Source: Ectocarpus siliculosus
Lineage: Eukaryota; Sar; Phaeophyceae; Ectocarpales; Ectocarpaceae
Reading direction: 5' to 3'
NCBI GenBank assembly: GCA_000310025.1
Contig: FN649740.1
Span: 3,077,994-3,095,980, forward strand
Length of the DNA stretch: 17,987 nt
Shown here piece after piece: positions 9,279 to 17,987 of this stretch. The position numbers and the translations under genes were made by a program. The stretch's first letter is position 1, and each line of letters begins with the position of its first letter. The notes beneath the pieces were generated by a model that had not been told where the DNA came from, did not search any database, and was given only the letters and a program-made list of their open reading frames with translations.

Positions 9279-9560
9279 TCGCATACCCACCTATTACGAG
9301 ATGAAATACTTCATTTGGAACAGAGACACATAAGAATGACGATGTCAAAACTCAAGCTCGTTGTTGGATCCCACGGGTGGTGGCCAGCACCCACGAGCAC
9401 GCGTGTGTACGGCCGCGGGTGCATGAACACAAGGTTGGCGCTCCACAACTTAGGGTAGATTGATAAACAGACTCAGTTCACATCCCCACCTATTGCAAAA
9501 GGAATTACTTCATTTGGTAAGAGACCCCCAACCATTTTGAGATCAAATGCCACCTGTGGA
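9279..9560 (+). repeat. Two further copies of the 180-200 bp repeat
   Basis: CATACCCACCTATTACGAGA with CTTCATTTGG lies at about 9283-9322, then TTGTTGGATCCC (about 9360) and CACGCGTGTGT (about 9399). A second unit starts at about 9482 with CATCCCCACCTATTGCAAAA and CTTCATTTGG. The spacing is close to 200 bases. The blocks and their order match 3465-3620 in the same orientation. The second unit fades after about 9560, although a weak resemblance may continue to 9650. Confidence 0.6.
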
Positions 9561-9980
9561 TCCGAACGATGTGTTGGTATCTAATCATCCGCAGGCATGT
9601 GCGCGGCCGGTGTAATGCACATCGAAAGCAGGCCCCAACAATGCAATACACAATATTAGTGCGTGTTGCATATGCCGCTAGGAAATCGACGTCCAGCCTT
9701 CCAGTTCAACATTTGATCCCTTCTGAATTGCTACTGCCACTTTTCTTGGCATGTGTGATTCGGCGTACCCGTTCGTGCTGCCCACATGTCGAAGGAGAAC
9801 ACTGTAGGTTTGGACGTGTTGATCTGGAAACTACCACCGACAGTTCGAGGTGGTACCGCGAAGAAGAGCACCTCTGCTTTACAAACTTGAAGACTGACCA
9901 CTAACTAATTGTCGTTTCTTTGTGTGACGATACCCAACCTCGCTTTCAGGGTGGTTTCATGATCATGTGCAATCACGCAG
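9561..9980. other. Stretch without a supported gene
   Basis: An open frame at 9569-9904 (about 111 codons, plus strand) has no recognisable motif and is not linked to a neighbour. The segment 9920-9980 leads into the CXC-protein locus and contains a CTTTCAG acceptor-like sequence near 9944. Confidence 0.4.
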
Positions 9981-10943
9981 CTCCATGGCTAACCGGGACA
10001 GAAGACGTGGTTTGCTGCACCCCCTGTGCTGTTCCCCCCGGCAGTGGGGGATTGTACACCGCCCGTGTCCCCGCGGCATCCGGCCGCTCGCCAGCAGACG
10101 GAGAACCCATCTTCTCCAGCTGCTGCGAGAGGCCACGAAGAGGGAACGCAACGTCGCGAGAACGTTGGGGGGGCAGTACAGACACCTCGGGCAAGTAGAG
10201 CGAAGCGCCGGGCGCAAGATCCTGGCGCGCGGTTGAAAGGTTCGGAGCGAAGATCAGGGAAGAAGCGCCAGGCGAGGGTTAAGGCCAGACGTTCTTTGGC
10301 TCTACTACAACCGCAGTTGGAGAAAAAGATTGCAGAGTTGGACTACGAAGAGCAGCAGTCGGTGGCGAAGGCGGAAGCAAAGGCCCGCAAGGAACGTGAG
10401 ATCGCCGAGGCTGAGCGTCAAGAAAACCGCGAGCACTACCGCGGGAATTCGTTCTCGGCGGCGAGTTCAAGATGGGAAGAGACCACGAGCAGCTGCCGAT
10501 AGTGACGGAAGCAAAAGAGAGAGGAAGCCGCGCGCGAAGGCATGCGGGCACCAGGAATACGGTTGGGTCACCGTTGGATGAAGCTGTCTTTGCTCGTGGT
10601 GGCCAGGAGCCCGGCTGGATTCTCCGCATGGTCAACGGCGATGTCGCACATTACGTCGACGTCATCCGGATGCTTATCCTCAGGCGTGGTTCAAAGAGGG
10701 CTACATCAACGTGCCCTGCGTTCGAGTCCATGCGCCAGCAGAGCGAGCGAGGCCACCAGGTGCTTGGGTACTGGCAAAATGGCTTTTTAGAGGTGGTACC
10801 AGTACGAGACTTCAACGGCAAGGGATGGGGGATCGCCCGAAAGGGGGGGGACCAGCTCGGGGCACATGATAGCGGAGAATTGCGTGCTATGGTTGTCTGA
10901 GTATTCTTACGTTGGCACCGACAACAAGACGCAAACGGAGAAA

Positions 10944-11048
10944 TGTGGTTGCAAACCGACCCCGGGTAAGAAGAGTCTCTGCGTGAGGTGCGGCTGTCGA
11001 AAAGCAGGAAGGAAATGCTCGCTGGCATGCGTGTGCAGGGCTACCTGT
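10944..11048 (+). other. CXC-like zinc-binding cysteine block
   Basis: Nine cysteines lie in about 35 residues, ending with RCGCRKAGRKCSLACVC and a final Cys three residues later. The C-x-C-x6-C-x3-C-x-C half matches the tesmin/TSO1 CXC repeat closely. The first half is longer than usual (nine residues between CXC and the next Cys). Known CXC domains bind three zinc ions and contact DNA. Here that role is inferred from spacing alone. Confidence 0.6.
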
Positions 11049-11219
11049 GAACTGATTCGAGCGTCGGAACCTGAGGCTCGGATCGCTGCTGCCTCCTCCA
11101 GGGTTCCTGCTGCGTCCACTGTTCCTGCTACTGCACACCTTCCGTTCATGCTACACCATCCGTTCCTCCAACATCTGCCATCGTAGCCGGAGCCCCTTCG
11201 CTATCTTTTGGCGTATTGG

Positions 11220-11381
11220 GCCGCTAGTCAGCAGGCAGCCGCTAGTCAGCAGGCAGCCGCTAGTCAGCAGGCGTCGCTAGTCAGCAGCCAGCCGCTAGTG
11301 AGCAGCCAGCCGCTAGTGAGTAGGCAGTCGCTAGTCAACAGCCAGCCGCTAGTCAACAGCCAGCCGCTAGTCAGCAGGCCG
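11220..11381 (+). repeat. 18-base coding minisatellite (nine units)
   Basis: Units of GCCGCTAGTCAGCAGGCA type have their CCGCTAG/TCGCTAG landmarks at 11221, 11239, 11257, 11274, 11292, 11310, 11328, 11346 and 11364. All spacings are 18 except the third, which is 17. The unit encodes Ala-Ala-Ser-Gln-Gln-Ala/Pro. The 17-base unit puts copies 4-9 one frame away from copies 1-3, and the seventh-copy boundary contains TAG (11321) where other copies have CAG. Confidence 0.9.
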
Positions 11382-11629
11382 CCGCGCTGGATGATTCGAC
11401 AGGGACCGAAGCGAAGGAGGAGGGGGGGGAGGAGGAGGAAGCGGAGGAGGAGGAGAAGGAAAACGAAGCGCGGGATGAAATCCCAGGGTGGGAGTCCGAT
11501 GCGTCCGACTACAGCGATGCCTTCAGCGACTGGGGATCAGGCATGTCGGAGGACGGGCCGGATTTAGGGTGGGGAAATGCGGGGGGAGTCGAAGGTCAAT
11601 GGGGCGCGACGGGAGCTGACTGGTTCTGA

Positions 11630-13490
11630 GGGGTCAAGAGCCGTGTTGAGGTGTGTATCTGATTCCGTTTGTATATTTACCAACTTCTCGACCATACACT
11701 GGGGGTGAGGCACGGAATTGCGTGTTTGTGGTCCGATTTCATGGTATGAGCACGTACGAGCACGTACTAGGGCGCGCAGAACGCCGAACTAAATCCCACC
11801 CAGGTGACCTTAGTCCACATTAACCAACCCCCATGCTTTACGCGTGCGCTTTCCGCTGTTTGCCTTTGCTGCTTTTGCTTGTGTGCGACAAAATGGTGGC
11901 GATGACAACGACAGGTTCCTCCGTGCGAAATACCTTATGGTGGAGAAGGAGGAGACCTTGGAGAATAGGTTGTGGGGAGGGTGTGCTTGTGTGGGGGTGG
12001 GTGGGAAACGCACGAGCTGGATAGATAGGTGGCACCACCACCGTTCGCCCTCTTTGCTGCGATCCTTGCCTTTATTTTATTCGTGATAGATCGGCTCTGG
12101 GCCCATGTGGTGTACAAACCTGTGTGTGTGTGTGTTTTTATTATTAGCATCGACCGCGCTAACCGGCTGACCAATGAAAAGACGTCAGTCTTAGTGCGGT
12201 TGAAAACGCAAAACACCTCTATCTGCCATGAGTGTGTGTGTGCAGCTATTTTGTGTACTCCTCTTGTGCTCAAGATCCTGCCGTGTTTTTTGAGGCAAGG
12301 ACGCTGTCCACTTCGACCATATTTTCCAGCGTGTGTGACGTTCTGGAGTCAGTTTAGTATGTTTGGCATTTTGTCAGTTTTGGCGCGGCTGACTGTTGGT
12401 TTGACTGTATTTACCATTTGGGCCGACGTGAGAAGCAGTATTGATTGTACATAATGTGGAATATTGCTCGACCCAACTCAAATAAAAACGTTGGACAAAA
12501 TGTGGCCTTTCTGCTACGGTAACGCCGTACATGTACTTAATCGGCGGTGGAAGTCTCGTTCCACCCCCCCTCCTGTTCATGCATACGTTATGCTCTCCGT
12601 GGACAGACCGGGACCTCGCCCTGTAACACTTTCATGCAAAACTTGCGTGCGCCCTGCGGGCGATATGCCCACAAACAAACAAACTTGGAAGTACTTCGTT
12701 CTTTTCAACGTATAGAAGTGTAGCGGACGGTTTCTTTCCCCCCCGGGATCGGAAAGTACTATCGAGCATGATTGTTATGTCTCTTATTCAAACCAGAACG
12801 AGGTCGAAAAAAATGATGATCGCGAAAGAGAGATAAGAGGGGAACGGGCTCTTCTTGTTGGTTGTCCCGCAGTTTCGCGGTGCAACAACATCGTACAGGA
12901 CGTACAGACAGGTGGGTTCCAGTTCAAAATATGGTGCGCGCCGATTACGCGTACTCGGCTTATACAGCATGATGCAACCTAATTCAAAGTGCTGTACGTC
13001 TGCGAAAGAGGCAGCTACAAGATGCGAGGTATCCTGTTGTGAACAGACTTGAAACACCTAAGCATGACGCCTGCGCGTGGATGCCATTTTTCAACTAAAC
13101 CCGTCCCTCCGCCGGCTACGTGGAACACGTCAGTGCAAGGATTTGCCATCTTGCTCTCCATCCAACAGTAGGCATTCCTGCCAAGTTTCGTGCGAATTGG
13201 CAACGTATACAGCGCGTTCTCGTGTACGACAGGAAAGTGCCGTCGGCTCGGTAGAGGTTCCGCCGCGTTTTTGGGGGCTTCCCGCTGTTGCCTATTTATT
13301 TGGGGTCGAATTGAGGTCTTTCACTGCTGAGTTCTAGCGCTGTGGCGTATGGAATTTCATCGTGCTTGGGTCCATCGCTAGCTATTGGAGACATCTACAG
13401 CCGTAGAGCTTCATCTAGGAGGAGTGGCTCTGCTGGGGGCTTGTACAGCACGGTAGAGTACGAATTGGCACTTACGTACGTCTAACTTTA
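11630..13490. other. Stretch without a supported gene
   Basis: A frame open at 12029-12454 begins with GTG, has a hydrophobic first part and shows no motif. I do not call it. There is a (TG)n tract near 12120-12134 and an AATAAA at about 12480 that could be a polyadenylation signal for a plus-strand transcript. At about 12967 a CATGATGCAACCTAATT sequence resembles the start of the 180-200 bp repeat, and CACCTAAGCAT at about 13056 resembles 3509-3519. Confidence 0.4.
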
Positions 13491-13510
13491 TTTTTTGCTA
13501 CGCGCAGCAC
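13491..13510 (+). repeat. 20-base dispersed repeat, copy 2
   Basis: TTTTTTGCTACGCGCAGCAC is the exact reverse complement of 3084-3103. The core GCTACGCGCAGC is nearly palindromic. No target duplication or larger element edge could be recognised. Confidence 0.55.
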
Positions 13511-15350
13511 AAAACGTACGTGCGGTGGGCGGTGTCCTCCCTCTCCCTGTCTCTGTCCCTGTCTGTGTGCTCTGCATGTACAGCAGTAGTAGTAACGAGT
13601 TCAGCTGATTCACATCTTCCGTGATCACGAATGATGCTTCAACGACGTGTCTTCCTGCTCTTGTTTCTTATAGAGTATTTTAGTGCATCTTGCCGAGACA
13701 GAAGATTCTCCTCTATTTTTCTGCTCATTTCATCTCGTTATTGCCGCACGGGCATGCCGCTCGCTGAAGAGCATCGACCCGGGGTACTACCAAGTCCTAC
13801 ATCCAAAAGAAAATTATGTGCCCACAAAAAAAAACTGTGCGTGATAGGGTCCAGAATAAATCCAGTGTGATCTATGTGCCGTACAAGTATTATTTATTGT
13901 GTCTCGACATCAATTAATTATGAGCAACAAGAAGGAAGGATGTTACGTGCGCGCCAAGCTCTTAATTATGTGGTGCTGCTTGAGGTAGAATTTCACGCAT
14001 GAGCCGCACGGGGAGAAATGATTTTATGACCCCCGACCGGCTCCATTAGGAAGGAAATTAATATCCAGTGAAAAACAACATTTTTTTCAAGTAACAAAAA
14101 AAAAGGTGCGGAGAAACAGAAACAAAAGACTACATGACGATCTAATGCGGTAGGCTAGACGCCGACACATACAGCAGTTTACGTGCATGTACCGCGCAAT
14201 CTCTGTAGGAACGTAAATCTGTTACATGTGCTCGCCGTAATTTCCGCTCCGAGTCTCAGCTGTCAGTGTGTTGTTGCCTAGAGGAAATTGCCGTACGCTC
14301 CTTCAAACAAAAACGCGAGAAGGATCTCGCCATCGCCTCGTCTTCACAGCTTTTCATACGAACTCCTTCCATGCTTTTCACTCAAAACGTGCCCAGTAGG
14401 ACACAAATTATATCGACACACATGCCCCCTTAGGAGAGTCCACGAGATGGCTGAAGAAGCCAACGGGACACGCCGGGCAGAAAAACACAGAAACCACGTC
14501 AACTTGGGCGGCGAATCGCACGGCACGGCCGGCTGTGTCGTGCGTGATCACACGAAGGTATACCCACCAGCCTACGCAACAGAACCCATGTAAACGCGAT
14601 CCGCACGCGTAGAATATGTACCATGTGCTTACATACCGGAACCAGAAACACCGAATGAAGTCGTTGTCGCTACACGCTAAAACGCGATATTTTACCAACC
14701 ATTTTCGCCTCATCCTGATGATTTGGGCGAGGTTTTCGACGGTCCTTGACGAGGCCACGCTCAACGAGACGGGCAGTGGAAACCACGCACCTGCCTACGC
14801 TACAACCGACACTTTAATCCGCCCGATTGCCGTGCTCACTCCCAGGCGTGCCTTGAAAGTGTGCGCCTCATGCGCTTTCTTCTGTAGGTGTGTACCCGCT
14901 TTCGCCCCGAAGAGGCTCGACCACGCGGGGGGGGGGCGGTCCCTCCCGTGAGGCAACAACCCGGAGCCTTCTTGATATCATCAGCCTCGTCTTACCACGA
15001 ACGGACCTCGCACGTGCGGGGCAACAGAACCTTCGCCTGACCCGACACGGCGACCGTGCCGTCGGCAAGAGATGCTACGGTGGAACACCGCACCAAGACC
15101 TCCCGGCCCGAGGACGTGACTCGTGCCCGCTCCACCTCGACTCGCGCGTCAACTCTCTCGCCGACTAGCACCGGTCGTTCGAACCTGGAAAGGGGGCGCG
15201 CGCGGGGGGGGGGAGTACAGCCATTCCCGGCGCACAGACAGGAGATTTGGCGGTGCGGTTTGTAGGAGGCTCCGGGGGGTCTGTGACTGGGGTACTTGGT
15301 ACTATTGTGAAGAAATGTGAAACGATTGCAAACCTCATACCCCTCGGACG
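13511..15350. other. Stretch without a supported gene
   Basis: CT-rich sequence at 13540-13575, A/T-rich patches near 13890-14110, and a 10-G run at about 14927. Open frames on both strands (for example 14288-14593 and 14616-14951, plus) are short, overlap opposing frames and show no motif. Confidence 0.4.
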
Positions 15351-15353
<3 letters not shown>

Positions 15354-15398
<45 letters not shown>

Positions 15399-15410
15399 AC
15401 TCTCTCTCTC
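15354..15410. repeat. (CT)n microsatellite
   Basis: An uninterrupted TC dinucleotide tract runs from about 15354 to 15396, followed by CCCAC and a second short CT run to about 15410. It produces Ser-Leu and Glu-Arg repeats in translation, which are artefacts. It has the same GA/CT motif as the tracts in repeat R, but the flanks are unrelated. Confidence 0.92.
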
Positions 15411-15483
15411 GCGCGTGCCCTGTCCACTTGGTTGAGGTACCCTCCGTTGGAGTGTAGGTACACCGTTGCGTCTGTAGTCGAAT

Positions 15484-15683
15484 TACCGCCATGGTGGGCG
15501 GTAGTGGTACTAAGGCCGTGTGCCGCCGTACATTGATCTACCGCCGGGAACCTACCGCGCCCTACGGTATTACCGGACAAAGAGTACCAACATGTCCGGC
15601 CTACAACGCACCACCAAGCGTGAGTGGGCACATGTGATACGTTGGCAGTGCTTGGTGCCCGAGAGCACCAGGGGTTGACCCCT
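15484..15683. other. Cluster of small hairpins
   Basis: TACCGCC-ATGGTG-GGCGGTA (15484-15503) is a perfect 7-bp stem with a 6-base loop. CTTGGTGC-CCGAGA-GCACCAGG (15651-15671) and AGGGG-TTGA-CCCCT (15670-15683) are adjacent stems sharing edge bases. A minus-strand open frame (15335-15724) crosses the segment but shows no motif and ends in the CT tract. What the hairpins do, if anything, is unknown. Confidence 0.4.
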
Positions 15684-15689
15684 AAGCCT

Positions 15690-17987
15690 AGAGCAACGTG
15701 TTCTTCGTCTATATTATGCAACATTTTCTGTCCTTGATCTTCAAGTTCGTTCGGATTGCTCTCTGGTAGAAACCACGGGTTTGTAGAGAGGAATACGCGA
15801 GCATGCTAGGCGACTCCCATTCTTCGACTTTTGGTCTCCTTCCGGGAGTCTTGGTTGATTCGTATCCGCTGACACTGACGTCATAAATATCGTCAGTCGG
15901 TTAGCGCTGTCGATGTTACACCAGCGAAACACACGTGCCCACAACACTACGCCCAGCGTGGTCCAGCAAACCAATGAGCGCTACAGAGGACAATTACAAA
16001 TGACATGTACAACTAGTGCGGGCGATACGACGGGTGAGCGGGGGCCGGCGATGACCCCCACGGGTGGAATCCGCGAACGGTCATGTTGATGGAATCCCTC
16101 ATCTGTCTGGCGTCGTTCCATCCTTTCAGGCGTTATTTCTCGTCCGCGCTTTCCTGCTGTTTTTTGATAATGTTTATTGATTTCGGGGTCTGATCAGGCT
16201 GATGAAAAAAAGATTGAAGAAACTCGTGATAACTGCAGTGTGTTGCCTGCGTCATTGCCTCACGTTTGGGCGTGAAAACGCGTAGTAACCAAACTGCTCG
16301 AAGGGCATATATGGACAAGGTTAACCGTCGAAAAAAGGTGCCCGCACGCCGTACGCCACTATATACATACGTTTACGTTTCGCAACGGTCCTTCAGGCAG
16401 GCTCCTTTTTTTAAACCCACGACGCATCCGAAATTTGTGAGACACGTACGCGCTGCTTCTGCCAGCAATCACCCGCACATGTACACCAGAGAATGTGAAC
16501 GCTCGCCAGGCCTCTTCGTCAGTCCAAGCACGTTGGCGGTGGATAGCCCATTCTGACGTCTAATTTCTCACGCTGCGGCTTGATAATCCATGAACTGGGG
16601 CCACATTTGCAGGCTTCTTGCAAGACTCAAGTGTTTACGCACCCATCAGACGTAGCACATCCTGGCTTCAGCTACAAAAAAGAGACGTAGGGAGAACGCG
16701 CCTTTGAACGCCGCACACCCAAAGCTTGCGCTATAGCTTCCGTACCAGGTACCTTCCCCTGCCCTTACTCTTCACCTCAGCGTCTGCGAGACGTACAGCG
16801 CCCCGGATATAGCCCTGCCGAACGCAGTCGAGAACAGCCCCGCCACCATAAGCCCGTGCACGATGCAGCCATCGTAGGTCCGAGGCCTGAAGCCGAAAGC
16901 GACACAAAAAAAAGGAAATGGGGGCGACACCCGTTAGGCGAATGGCAACGGAGCCGTGCGTGTGACACCGCCGTTGCTACCGGTGCGTAAAATGCTGTCT
17001 CCCGGCACACAGACCAGTCCCTCCTGCCGCCGGCGTTTCTCGCCAGTGTTCAATGGCGTGAATCCGGCCTGGATCACTCACAGTGCTCCAAGCGCCACCA
17101 CCAGCACTTCAGGGGTACTCAGACCTCCAGGTATGTATGGCGAAAACGAGTTGTGACTCTGCCTGTCCCGCGTGGCCCCATCACGCATGTAGAGAGTGAC
17201 CCCGGTGGTCTGCTCTGGCCTCCCACAGCGACAAGATACAGGAATTCGTATTCATCAAGAACCCAACCCCTTCGCCTACGTGTAGACATGTTTTAGTTCC
17301 ATCATATGGAAACAAAACAAATTCCATCTCTATCCGTAGTCAAGGTCCACACTATTTACACATTATCGGCCACCTATGCATACATCAACCCAAACGCAAG
17401 CAAGATGTAGCAACGATGCATGCGCGGTTGCCGAGCATGGCGTTCAGGCATGCTCCACAGTGAAGGGGGCACCGCACAAACAGATCTTCAAAACTACGAT
17501 GCTACCTGTCTGTGGTGGTCTACAACTGTTGTATGCCATCTACATATAGATAACACAACATACCATATAGCACACCCCATTGGATCGATCTGTGAAGGCC
17601 AGCTACTCCACGAGGAAGGATGTACAAATCAAACGATACGCTAATGGAAAGCTCTCGACGAGACCCATCATGGCGACACCATCTTCGGCACCACCACTCT
17701 CTGTGCTGTGGAGCAATCGAACTTCAAAAATCAGTCCCGGGGGTGCGATAAGATAGCACTGCTGTGAGCTCCCGACTCCTAGTGTTGTACCTTCTGCTAC
17801 TACGCAATGGAAAATGTTCACCCCAAACCTAATGTCCCTGATCTCAAAACCGGGTTCTCAAAACGACAACGATGGGGGTGGCGAAGGAGGGAATGCCTGT
17901 GTGTACCTATAGGTGACATGAGATATGTACTCCCCCAACCAAAAACAATAATACTATATATGGGGTGTTTGATTTAAATTAATTGTT
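15690..17987. other. Stretch without a supported gene
   Basis: No open frame above about 100 codons and no recognisable domain. GTATGT after CCTCCAG at about 17131 could be a splice donor for a short plus-strand frame (16956-17156), but nothing else supports it. An imperfect palindrome lies at 17289-17318. The last 50 bases are A/T-rich. Confidence 0.4.
17289..17318. repeat. Imperfect palindrome
   Basis: GTTTTAGTTCCAT is separated by a few bases from ATGGAAACAAAAC, giving arms of about 13 bases with two mismatches. No flanking duplication is seen. Confidence 0.45.

Larger units (their letters stand above)
9982..11629 (+). pseudogene. CXC-type cysteine-rich protein with coiled coil, ASQQ repeat and acidic tail; frame broken
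   Basis: Unknown product, probably a DNA-binding or transposon-related protein. A start candidate in a good context is CTCCATGG, with its ATG at about 9991. The frame then shifts near a C-run at about 10030. One frame (about 10026-10440) gives a Pro/Ala-rich stretch, a basic region and a charged helix with KKIAELDYEEQQ. A one-base offset at about 10440 leads to GEFKMGRDHEQL and GDVAHYVDVI, with at least one more frame change before 10850. The cysteine block at 10944-11048 has the spacing CXC-x9-C-x2-CXC-x6-C-x3-CXC-x3-C, like tesmin/TSO1 CXC zinc-binding motifs. The same frame meets TAG at 11184, then enters an Ala-Ser-Gln-Gln minisatellite. After a one-base slip inside it and a TAG at 11321, the frame continues into an acidic tail (11387-11629) with poly-Glu and WESDASDYSDAFSDW, ending at TGA 11627. 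The coherent domain order argues for a real ancestral gene. The breaks argue for a pseudogene or sequencing error. Confidence 0.55.

Noticed and set aside
11184-11323. Reassignment of TAG to glutamine
   Set aside because: One TAG replaces an expected CAG, but a frame slip lies between the two TAG codons and other breaks occur upstream, so ordinary decay explains the data better.
12029-12454. Plus-strand frame of 141 codons with hydrophobic segments
   Set aside because: No ATG start, no recognisable domain, and opposing open frames over part of it. Hydrophobicity comes largely from T-rich and TG-repeat sequence.
15170-15190. tRNA suggested by GTTCGAACC
   Set aside because: The flanking bases do not form a T-arm stem and no acceptor, D or anticodon arm can be placed on either strand.
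15335-15724. Minus-strand open frame of about 129 codons
   Set aside because: It starts with ATG but has no motif, crosses hairpin-rich sequence and ends in the CT microsatellite as Glu-Arg repeats.
15430-15790. Solo long terminal repeat with a CTCTGGTAG primer-site-like end
   Set aside because: No second copy, no target duplication and no TG...CA boundaries could be fixed.
17541-17600. Second copy of the inverted-repeat element end
   Set aside because: AGATAACACA and CACACCCC are shared with the 9057 arm, but spacing and the terminal CCGTATACG are absent and no inverted partner was found.
1-17987. CRISPR array, phage defence island or bacterial operon
   Set aside because: No evenly spaced identical repeats with unique spacers, no ribosome-binding-site gene order and no bacterial protein families. 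All repeats are microsatellites, minisatellites or eukaryotic transposon remnants.

Overview
The window looks like non-coding, repeat-rich nuclear DNA of a eukaryote. It has roughly balanced base composition, long homopolymer runs (up to 13 G), GA/CT/TG/AT microsatellites, decayed transposons, and no compact operon-like gene order. No ribosomal RNA, tRNA, phage or bacterial gene can be supported. I cannot name the organism. A protist or alga, perhaps a stramenopile such as a brown alga, would fit the style of the sequence, but this is a guess.

Layout. Positions 1-230 hold G-runs inside a degenerate tandem repeat. Positions 226-964 carry two overlapping open frames that could be exons of one gene around a short intron (weak). 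From about 1000 to 3400 I see no gene. Positions 3424-9560 form a dense transposon cluster. It contains two decayed minus-strand copies of a Helitron Rep/helicase gene (3812-4915 and 5892-7690). Each has a purine-rich repeat, here called R, on its 5-prime coding side (R1 at 4993-5515, tandem R2 and R3 at 7696-9042). The cluster also holds a short inverted-repeat element with TA ends (9055-9275) and copies of a 180-200 bp repeat on both outer flanks.

Positions about 9982-11629 hold a plus-strand gene or gene remnant for a basic/coiled-coil protein with a cysteine-rich CXC-type zinc-binding block, an Ala-Ser-Gln-Gln minisatellite and an acidic tail. Its frame is broken several times. From 11630 to the end there is no convincing gene, only a (CT)n tract, a cluster of small hairpins and scattered short repeats.

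The genes do not form a pathway. The main story is transposon decay and local duplication. The two Helitron fragments retain complementary parts of the same coding sequence, so together they show more of the ancestral protein than either does alone. No new biological system is demonstrated here. The most unusual items are the small duplication that repeats the Walker B codons, the shared sharp edge of repeat R beside both helicase fragments, and the CXC/minisatellite gene.
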